A DNA stretch of 64,000 nt from contig NZ_LSSW01000029.1 in NCBI RefSeq assembly GCF_001567565.1, positions 310,001 to 374,000 of the forward strand, in the 5' to 3' direction. The position numbers and the translations under genes were made by a program. The DNA comes from Ectopseudomonas composti. GTDB taxonomy: Bacteria > Pseudomonadota > Gammaproteobacteria > Pseudomonadales > Pseudomonadaceae. Position 1 is the stretch's first letter; each line of letters opens with the position of its first letter. This document shows, one piece after another, positions 32,324-38,154 of this stretch. Under the pieces are notes generated by a model. That model saw only the letters and a program-made list of their open reading frames with translations. It searched no databases and was not told the DNA's origin.

Positions 32324-32716
32324 ATGGCCAAAGATTACAGCCGTACCCAGCGTATCGGCGACCAGATGCAACGTGAGCTTGCCCAGCTTATCCGGCGTGA
32401 GGTCAAGGATCCGCGTCTGGGGTTGGTGACCATCACCGCGGTCGATGTCAGTCGTGACATCGGTCACGCCAAGGTCTTCATCACTGTCATGGGGCAGGAC
32501 GATGCCGATGCCGTCAAAGAGAGCCTCAAGGTACTCAACGACGCGGCCGGTTTCCTGCGCATGCAACTGGGCAAGGCGATGAAGCTGCGCAGCGTGCCGC
32601 AGTTGCACTTCCACTACGACGAGAGCGTTCAGCGCGGTGCTCACCTGTCGGCGCTGATCGAGCGTGCCGTGGCGGAAGATCGTCAGCACGACGATACCGC
32701 AGGTTCCAAGGAGTAA
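32324..32716 (+). CDS. rbfA: ribosome-binding factor A
   Basis: Cold-shock 30S maturation factor, 130 aa, with a KH-like fold. It opens RTQRIGDQMQRELAQLIRRE and continues DPRLGLVTITAVDVSRDIGH, AKVFITVMG and LGKAMKLRSVPQLHFHYDES, the last being the family's C-terminal signature. It lies 3 nt upstream of truB in the conserved order infB-rbfA-truB. Confidence 0.98.
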   Translation: MAKDYSRTQRIGDQMQRELAQLIRREVKDPRLGLVTITAVDVSRDIGHAKVFITVMGQDDADAVKESLKVLNDAAGFLRMQLGKAMKLRSVPQLHFHYDESVQRGAHLSALIERAVAEDRQHDDTAGSKE

Positions 32717-32719
32717 GGC

Positions 32720-33640
32720 GTGGCGCAGGTCAAACGTATTCGCCGCAAGGTCGACGGCATCATCCTGCTGGACAAGCCGCATGGTTTCACCTCCAACGCA
32801 GCCCTGCAGAAGGTGCGCTGGTTGCTCAATGCCGAGAAGGCCGGGCATACCGGCAGTCTCGACCCGCTGGCCACCGGCGTGCTGCCGCTGTGCTTCGGCG
32901 AGGCGACCAAGTTCTCCCAGTATCTGCTCGATGCCGACAAGGGCTACGAGACAGTCGCTCAGCTGGGCGTCACCACCACCACCGGTGATGCCGAAGGCGA
33001 TGTGCTCGAGCGTCGTCCGGTGACCGTTGGTCGCGCTGAAATCGAAGCCCTGCTGCCGAGTTTTCGTGGAGAAATCAAACAGATACCTCCCATGTACTCG
33101 GCACTGAAGAAGGATGGCCAGCCGCTCTACAAGCTGGCGCGTGCAGGCGAAGTAGTGGAGCGCGAAGCGCGTTCTGTTACTATTGCGCGCCTGGAATTGC
33201 TGGCCCTTGAGGGTGAGCAGGCTCGCTTGGCGGTGGATTGCAGTAAAGGGACCTATATCAGGACCCTGGTCGAAGACCTCGGCCAACTGCTCGGTTGCGG
33301 CGCACACGTTGCCGAACTGCGCCGTACCAAGGCCGGCCCGTTCGATCTGACGCGTACCGTGACCCTCGAAGAGCTGGAAGCGGTGCATGCTGAAGGTGGC
33401 AACGAAGCGCTCGACCGTTTCCTGCAACCGGTCGACAGTGGGTTGCTGGACTGGCCGCTGCTGCAGTTTTCCGAGCACAGCGCGTTCTACTGGCTGCAGG
33501 GGCAGCCGGTGCGGGCACCTGAAGCGCCGAAGTTCGGCATGGTGCGGGTGCAGGACCACAATGGTCGCTTCATCGGGATCGGTGAAGTGAGCGACGATGG
33601 GCGTGTTGCGCCGCGTCGATTGATTTATACCGGTGCGTAG
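32720..33640 (+). CDS. truB: tRNA pseudouridine(55) synthase TruB
   Basis: Forms pseudouridine 55 in the tRNA T-loop; 306 aa. The catalytic aspartate is D48 in GHTGSLDPLATGVLP; further motifs are GIILLDKPHGFTSN, GYETVAQLGVTTTTGD and the C-terminal PUA-like segment. The start is GTG 32720 with GGAG 7 nt upstream, overlapping the end of rbfA. It is the last gene before the separately structured rpsO leader. Confidence 0.97.
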   Translation: MAQVKRIRRKVDGIILLDKPHGFTSNAALQKVRWLLNAEKAGHTGSLDPLATGVLPLCFGEATKFSQYLLDADKGYETVAQLGVTTTTGDAEGDVLERRPVTVGRAEIEALLPSFRGEIKQIPPMYSALKKDGQPLYKLARAGEVVEREARSVTIARLELLALEGEQARLAVDCSKGTYIRTLVEDLGQLLGCGAHVAELRRTKAGPFDLTRTVTLEELEAVHAEGGNEALDRFLQPVDSGLLDWPLLQFSEHSAFYWLQGQPVRAPEAPKFGMVRVQDHNGRFIGIGEVSDDGRVAPRRLIYTGA

Positions 33641-33649
33641 CACCGACAG

Positions 33650-33698
33650 TTTCGGCCGTAACGGCTGAAAGCCTGATGACGGCACTGTTGTCGTCAGG
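33650..33698 (+). other. two hairpins between truB and rpsO
   Basis: Hairpin 1: TTTCGGCCG-TAA-CGGCTGAAA (33650-33670). Hairpin 2: CCTGATGAC / GTCGTCAGG with a 9-nt loop (33672-33698), one G-U pair in each. A shorter stem AGGCA/TGCCT followed by CTTTTT lies at 33721-33742. Together they could end truB transcripts or form part of the rpsO leader. Confidence 0.5.
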
Positions 33699-33810
33699 TG
33701 TTGCGAGGGTGGCTGTTAGTAGGCACGGTCATGCCTCTTTTTAAAACACGGGAAGCGATTCCCGGCCTATTGAGACTGCTTCGGCAGTTTCCAGATGAGA
33801 GGAAGCCAAC

Positions 33811-34080
33811 ATGGCACTCAGCGTTGAAGAAAAAGCCCAGATCGTTAACGACTACAAGCAAGCTGAAGGCGATACCGGTAGCCCGGAAGTGCAGGTAGCC
33901 CTGCTGACCGCCAACATCAACAAGCTGCAAGGTCACTTCAAGGCCAACGGTAAGGATCACCACAGCCGTCGTGGTCTGATCCGTATGGTTAACCAGCGCC
34001 GCAAGCTGCTGGACTACCTGAAGGGTAAAGACACCAGTCGTTACAGCGCCCTGATCGGTCGCCTGGGCCTGCGTCGTTAA
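33811..34080 (+). CDS. rpsO: 30S ribosomal protein S15
   Basis: Primary 16S-binding ribosomal protein, 89 aa. The sequence is canonical: LSVEEKAQIVNDYKQAEGDT, GSPEVQVALLTANINKLQGH, HHSRRGLIRMVNQRRKLLDY, LKGKDTSRYSALIGRLGLRR. A strong Shine-Dalgarno (GAGAGGAAG) precedes ATG 33811. It is upstream of pnp, the universal rpsO-pnp pairing. Confidence 0.99.
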   Translation: MALSVEEKAQIVNDYKQAEGDTGSPEVQVALLTANINKLQGHFKANGKDHHSRRGLIRMVNQRRKLLDYLKGKDTSRYSALIGRLGLRR

Positions 34081-34096
34081 TAGACGCGAGCTGCAC

Positions 34097-34168
34097 AAGT
34101 TGGAAGCTGGGAGTTCGGCGTCGCGAGTGGGGAGTGATCCTCACCTCGTGGCGCCGGGCTTCCAGCTT
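34097..34168 (+). promoter_or_regulatory. long pnp leader hairpin (candidate RNase III site)
   Basis: An 11-bp outer stem (AAGTTGGAAGC with GCTTCCAGCTT, one G-U pair) closes an inner, interrupted helix (GGCGTCGCGAG with CTCGTGGCGCC). It lies between rpsO and pnp, where E. coli has the RNase III-cleaved hairpin through which PNPase autoregulates. Confidence 0.55.
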
Positions 34169-34251
34169 TTGGCTTTTCGAGGGATGCATCGGGTCCGACT
34201 CCCGCGCGTCTTTCCAATTTCCCCCAAGGCAACAAAGAGAAGGAAAACACC

Positions 34252-36357
34252 GTGAACCCGGTAATCAAGAAATTCCAGTTCGGTCAGTCGACCGTTACCC
34301 TCGAGACTGGCCGTATCGCCCGTCAGGCCTCCGGCGCAGTGCTGGTCACCGTCGATGACGACGTCAGCGTGCTGGTTGCCGTAACCGGCGCCAAGACTGC
34401 AGACCCGAGCAAAGGCTTCTTCCCGCTGTCCGTGCACTATCAGGAAAAGACCTACGCTGCCGGCAAGATCCCAGGCGGTTTCTTCAAGCGTGAAGCGCGC
34501 CCGAGCGAGAAAGAGACTCTGACCTCGCGCCTGATCGACCGTCCGATCCGCCCGCTGTTCCCGGAAGGCTTCCAGAACGAAGTGCAGGTCATCTGCACCG
34601 TGGTTTCCACCAGCAAGAAGACCGATCCGGACATCGCTGCGATGATCGGTACCTCGGCTGCCCTGGCCATCTCCGGCATCCCGTTCAACGGCCCGATCGG
34701 CGCTGCCCGCGTCGCCTTCCACCCGGAAGCCGGCTACCTGCTGAACCCGACCTACGAACAGCTCAAGGCTTCGAGCCTGGACATGGTCGTGGCCGGTACC
34801 GAAACCGCCGTACTGATGGTGGAATCGGAAGCCAAGGAACTGACCGAAGACCAGATGCTGGGCGCCGTACTGTTCGCCCACGATGAGTTCCAGTCCGTCA
34901 TCAGCGCCATCAAGGCCTTCGCTGCCGAAGCCGCCAAGCCGACCTGGGACTGGCAGCCGAAGCCGGAAAACACCGCTCTGCTGAGCGCCATCCGTGGCGA
35001 GTTCGGCGAAGCCATCTCCCAGGCCTACACCATCACCATCAAGCAGGATCGTTACGCACGCCTTGGCGAGCTGAAAGATCAGGTGGTTGCCAAGTTCTCT
35101 GGCGAAGAAGGTCAGCCTTCCGCTGGTGAAGTCAAAGACGCCTTCGGCGAAATCGAATACCGCACTGTGCGCGAGAACATCGTCAACGGAAAACCGCGTA
35201 TCGATGGTCGTGACACCCGCACCGTGCGTGGCCTGAACATCGAAGTCGGCGTTCTGGACAAGACCCACGGTTCGGCTCTGTTCACCCGTGGCGAAACCCA
35301 GGCGCTGGTCGTGGCCACCCTCGGTACCGCGCGCGATGCGCAGCTGCTGGACACCCTCGAAGGCGAGAAGAAAGATCCCTTCATGCTGCACTACAACTTC
35401 CCGCCGTACTCGGTGGGTGAGTGTGGTCGCATGGGCGCCACTGGCCGCCGCGAAATCGGTCACGGCCGTCTGGCTCGCCGTGGCGTCGCTGCCATGCTGC
35501 CGAGCGCTGACGAGTTCCCGTACACCATCCGCGTGGTATCGGAAATCACCGAGTCCAACGGTTCTTCCTCCATGGCTTCGGTCTGCGGCGCTTCCCTGGC
35601 GCTGATGGACGCTGGCGTGCCGATGAAGGCGCCGGTTGCCGGTATCGCCATGGGTCTGGTACTGGAAGGTGAGAAGTTCGCCGTCCTGACCGACATCCTC
35701 GGTGATGAAGACCACCTCGGCGACATGGACTTCAAGGTAGCCGGTACCGCCAAGGGTGTTACCGCGCTGCAGATGGACATCAAGATCCAGGGCATCACCG
35801 AAGAGATCATGGAGCAGGCGCTGGAGCAGGCCCTGGAAGCTCGTCTGAACATCCTCGGCCAGATGAACCAGGTCATTGCCCAGTCGCGCAGCGAGCTGTC
35901 GGCCAATGCACCGACCATGCTGGCGATGAAGATCGACCAGGACAAGATCCGCGACGTGATCGGCAAGGGTGGCGCCACCATCCGTGGTATCTGCGAAGAG
36001 ACCAAGGCTTCGATCGATATCGAAGACGACGGCTCGATCAAGATCTTCGGCGAAACCAAGGAAGCGGCCGAGGCTGCCAAGCAGCGCGTTCTGGCCATCA
36101 CCGCGGAAGCCGAGATCGGCAAGATCTACGTCGGCAAGGTCGAGCGCATCGTTGACTTCGGTGCCTTCGTCAACATCCTGCCGGGCAAGGACGGTCTGGT
36201 GCACATCTCCATGCTGAGCGATCAGCGCGTTGAGAAGGTCACCGACGTGCTGCAGGAAGGCCAGGAAGTGAAGGTTCTGGTACTGGATGTGGACAACCGC
36301 GGCCGTATCAAGCTGTCGATCAAGGATGTCGCTGCTGCTGAGGCCTCTGGCGTCTAA
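34252..36357 (+). CDS. pnp: polyribonucleotide nucleotidyltransferase (PNPase)
   Basis: Trimeric 3'-5' phosphorolytic exoribonuclease, 701 aa, part of the degradosome. Two RNase PH domains (FQFGQSTVTLETGRIARQAS; GETQALVVATLGTARDAQLL) are joined by an alpha-helical domain. A KH domain (KIRDVIGKGGATIRGICEET) and an S1 domain (GKIYVGKVERIVDFGAFVNI) are at the C-terminus. The start is GTG 34252 after AGAGAAGGAAAA. Its leader hairpin suggests RNase III-linked autoregulation. A strong intrinsic terminator follows. Confidence 0.99.
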   Translation: MNPVIKKFQFGQSTVTLETGRIARQASGAVLVTVDDDVSVLVAVTGAKTADPSKGFFPLSVHYQEKTYAAGKIPGGFFKREARPSEKETLTSRLIDRPIRPLFPEGFQNEVQVICTVVSTSKKTDPDIAAMIGTSAALAISGIPFNGPIGAARVAFHPEAGYLLNPTYEQLKASSLDMVVAGTETAVLMVESEAKELTEDQMLGAVLFAHDEFQSVISAIKAFAAEAAKPTWDWQPKPENTALLSAIRGEFGEAISQAYTITIKQDRYARLGELKDQVVAKFSGEEGQPSAGEVKDAFGEIEYRTVRENIVNGKPRIDGRDTRTVRGLNIEVGVLDKTHGSALFTRGETQALVVATLGTARDAQLLDTLEGEKKDPFMLHYNFPPYSVGECGRMGATGRREIGHGRLARRGVAAMLPSADEFPYTIRVVSEITESNGSSSMASVCGASLALMDAGVPMKAPVAGIAMGLVLEGEKFAVLTDILGDEDHLGDMDFKVAGTAKGVTALQMDIKIQGITEEIMEQALEQALEARLNILGQMNQVIAQSRSELSANAPTMLAMKIDQDKIRDVIGKGGATIRGICEETKASIDIEDDGSIKIFGETKEAAEAAKQRVLAITAEAEIGKIYVGKVERIVDFGAFVNILPGKDGLVHISMLSDQRVEKVTDVLQEGQEVKVLVLDVDNRGRIKLSIKDVAAAEASGV

Positions 36358-36381
36358 GCACGGCTGACCTGTTCGAACGAG

Positions 36382-36407
36382 AAGGGCTCCTGCGGGAGCC
36401 CTTTTTT
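36382..36407 (+). terminator. pnp intrinsic terminator
   Basis: AAGGGCTCC, loop TGC, GGGAGCCCTT, then TTTTT, 24 nt after the pnp stop. The remaining gene-free stretch to 36716 holds an AT-rich tract (about 36575-36630) and a sigma-54 promoter. Confidence 0.93.
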
Positions 36408-36632
36408 GTGCCTGCTGTTCAGCGCTCGGTTGTGCTGTAGCGGTCGCGGCCCTCGGCCAACACCGACATGCTGCGGTGCAGCGCCTACGCGAAGCGGGGG
36501 AGGGCGTCGGTCGCGTCAGGGTCATGCAAATTGCCCGAGGGTTTTTGGCCAAACCGGCGAAATGCAATCAGGTACGTGCCTTTCTATTTTGTTAAGTTGT
36601 TGTTTTTAAAGGTTTTATTTTATTTGGAAAAG

Positions 36633-36649
36633 CTGGCACAGGCCCTGCA
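36633..36649 (+). promoter_or_regulatory. sigma-54 (RpoN) -24/-12 promoter of the BON gene
   Basis: CTGGCACAGGCCCTGCA matches the sigma-54 consensus (YTGGCACG-N4-TTGCW), with the invariant GG (36635-36636) and GC (36647-36648) exactly 10 nt apart. An AT-rich tract that could bend DNA lies just upstream. Transcription would start near 36660, about 57 nt before the coding start. Confidence 0.75.
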
Positions 36650-36716
36650 ACAGTACTAGTGAACCTGCAACCAGGAGTTGGTTTGCAGATTGTCTGGAAT
36701 GTACAGGAGTCGAACA

Positions 36717-37070
36717 ATGAAACAGCCAATCAACCGTTTTGCCGCTACTACCCTGGCTGCCGCTGTACTGAGCATGTCGCTGGCCTCGGCAGCTTTCGCC
36801 GCAGAGCCGACCATGCTGGCGGCCAATGACACCATGGATAAAGCCGAGCAGGCGGTATCCGACACCTGGATCACCAGCAAAGTGAAGTCTACCTTCGTCG
36901 CTGATTCTGCTCTCAGCGCGCTGGACATCAAGGTCGAGACCAACCAAGGCGTGGTTTCCCTGTCTGGTGTAGTCGCGACTGACGCCGAGCGTGATCTGGC
37001 CATTGCCAAGACCAAGGAAATCGAGGGTGTGCGTGACGTGTCCGCCGATGCCCTGAAAACCGCAGACTGA
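36717..37070 (+). CDS. periplasmic BON-domain protein (OsmY-like)
   Basis: A 117-aa exported protein. The signal peptide (FAATTLAAAVLSMSLASAAFA) is probably cleaved at AFA|AEP, leaving a short linker and one BON domain (DTWITSKVKSTFVADSALSA, LDIKVETNQGVVSLSGVVAT, EIEGVRDVSADALKT). BON domains of OsmY type are linked to envelope or osmotic stress, perhaps by binding membrane surfaces. ATG 36717 has AGGAG upstream. A sigma-54 promoter precedes it. The next gene, CsbD-like, also belongs to a stress-associated family; a GC hairpin lies between them. Confidence 0.85.
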   Translation: MKQPINRFAATTLAAAVLSMSLASAAFAAEPTMLAANDTMDKAEQAVSDTWITSKVKSTFVADSALSALDIKVETNQGVVSLSGVVATDAERDLAIAKTKEIEGVRDVSADALKTAD

Positions 37071-37081
37071 TTAGCCGAGCC

Positions 37082-37101
37082 GGCCGGGTTACGGCCCGGC
37101 C
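37082..37101 (+). terminator. hairpin between BON and CsbD genes
   Basis: GGCCGGG, loop TTACGG, CCCGGCC, 11 nt after the BON gene stop; no T run, so termination is probably partial. Confidence 0.55.
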
Positions 37102-37128
37102 CCACCTTCTGTCACTGGGAGAATGACC

Positions 37129-37326
37129 ATGAATAGCGACATCATCAAAGGCAAATGGAAGCAGCTCAACGGTCGCATCAAGGAGCGTTGGGGCAACCTG
37201 ACCGATGACGACCTGGACGTCGCCGAGGGCCACAGCGAGTACCTGGCCGGCAAGCTGCAAGAACGTTATGGCTGGACCAAGGAAAAGGCCCAGCAAGAGC
37301 TGCGCGAGTTCAGCGACAAGCTCTGA
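37129..37326 (+). CDS. CsbD-family stress protein
   Basis: A 65-aa hydrophilic protein of the CsbD/YjbJ family: MNSDIIKGKWKQLNGRIKER, WGNLTDDDLDVAEGHSEYLA, GKLQERYGWTKEKAQQELRE. Members are abundant stress-induced proteins of unknown mechanism. ATG 37129 is chosen because GGGAGA lies about 8 nt upstream; the ATG at 37123 would be too close. It is downstream of the BON gene. Confidence 0.9.
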   Translation: MNSDIIKGKWKQLNGRIKERWGNLTDDDLDVAEGHSEYLAGKLQERYGWTKEKAQQELREFSDKL

Positions 37327-37341
37327 GCAAGGACTGCCTGG

Positions 37342-37440
37342 CAGGGACGCCGTTCAAGCACGGATGGCTGCAGGCGGGATGCCTCATCAGCACGGACGGC
37401 TCAGGCAGGACGCCTTATCAGCACGGATAGCGACAGGCAT
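37342..37440 (+). repeat. imperfect tandem repeats after CsbD gene
   Basis: Three and a half degenerate copies of a ~30-nt unit start at 37342, 37371, 37402 and 37434. They share CAGG..GGA.GCC, a variable middle, and AGCACGGA. There is no conserved spacer pattern. The meaning is unknown; each copy can form only weak pairings. Confidence 0.55.
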
Positions 37441-37449
37441 GGATGCGCG

Positions 37450-37487
37450 AAGGCCCCGCCGGTGTAGCCGGCGGGGCCTTGATTTTT
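37450..37487 (+). terminator. intrinsic terminator downstream of CsbD gene
   Basis: AAGGCCCCGCCGG, loop TGTAG, CCGGCGGGGCCTT, then GATTTTTT: a 13-bp stem lying between the CsbD transcript and the convergent DUF2845 gene. Confidence 0.9.
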
Positions 37488-37529
37488 TGTGCCGGATGCA
37501 CGGGTCGTCAGCCCGCATCGGGCTGCAGA

Positions 37530-37832
37530 TCAGCTGCCGCGCTTGCTGCGGATTTCGGTCAGGCGTCCACCCTCGAAGCGCAGAAAGTGATACATGCCGC
37601 TTTTCGGGCCGTAGATCCACTCCTCGACACTCACCTCGTTGCGAAAACCGTAGCTATCGACCACTTCCTTGTAGCCGAGAAAATCGCGGCTGGAGGGCTC
37701 GCCGCATTTGCTCAGCACTTCTGCTGAGGGCGCGGTGGTGCTGACCAGCGAACTACCGCAGCGATAGGTGGACGACGCCTCGGCCATCAGGGGCAGGCAG
37801 AGCAGAGTGAGCAGATATCCGAATGTGCGCAT
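37530..37832 (-). CDS. DUF2845-type small exported protein (paralog 1)
   Basis: A 100-aa protein with a signal peptide (MRTFGYLLTLLCLPLMAEAS) and the DUF2845 pattern: STYRCGSSLVSTTAPSAEVL, SKCGEPSSRDF, VSVEEWIYGPKSGMYHFLRF, EGGRLTEIRS. Two cysteines in the mature part (YRCGS, SKCGEP) may form a disulfide. ATG 37832 has AGGAGG upstream. It is similar to the neighbouring gene 13 nt upstream, so the two look like a tandem duplication. Function unknown. Confidence 0.8.
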   Translation of the reverse strand: MRTFGYLLTLLCLPLMAEASSTYRCGSSLVSTTAPSAEVLSKCGEPSSRDFLGYKEVVDSYGFRNEVSVEEWIYGPKSGMYHFLRFEGGRLTEIRSKRGS

Positions 37833-37845
37833 GAGAGCCTCCTGC

Positions 37846-38154
37846 TCAGCGTTCGCGACGGCGTTCGATGGCAACCAGGCGATTACCCTCGAAGCGCAGG
37901 ATGCTGAGCATGCCGTTGCTTGGGCCATACACCCATTCTTCGATCATGTACTCGCGGCGGTCGTAGGAGCCCAGGGTGTAACCGACAGGGTCGCGGTGTA
38001 CCGGCTCACCACATTTGCGTTCGACCTCGAACGGCCGGTCGCCAAGGCTGACCAGGGCGCTGCCGCAGCGCAGGGTGTCGGCCTGCGCGGTTGCGCTGAG
38101 CAGGCCGGCAGTCAGGGTGACAAGTGTGGCAAGGGTTGAGCGGCGCATGATCAT
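37846..38154 (-). CDS. DUF2845-type small exported protein (paralog 2)
   Basis: A 102-aa exported protein (signal peptide RRSTLATLVTLTAGLLSATA-QA) with the same layout as its neighbour: LRCGSALVSLGDRPFEVERK, CGEPVHRDPVGY, YMIEEWVYGPSNGMLSILRF, EGNRLVAIE. Its ATG overlaps the stop of the DUF748 gene (ATGA), so it is probably translated with it. Function unknown. Confidence 0.82.
   Translation of the reverse strand: MIMRRSTLATLVTLTAGLLSATAQADTLRCGSALVSLGDRPFEVERKCGEPVHRDPVGYTLGSYDRREYMIEEWVYGPSNGMLSILRFEGNRLVAIERRRER

Noticed and set aside
28039..32331. A 1430-codon minus-strand open frame opposite nusA and infB
   Set aside because: Same GC-bias shadow; the plus strand encodes intact NusA and IF-2 motifs.
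37342..37440. Possible CRISPR array
   Set aside because: Repeats are degenerate, contiguous and without spacers; no cas genes are present.
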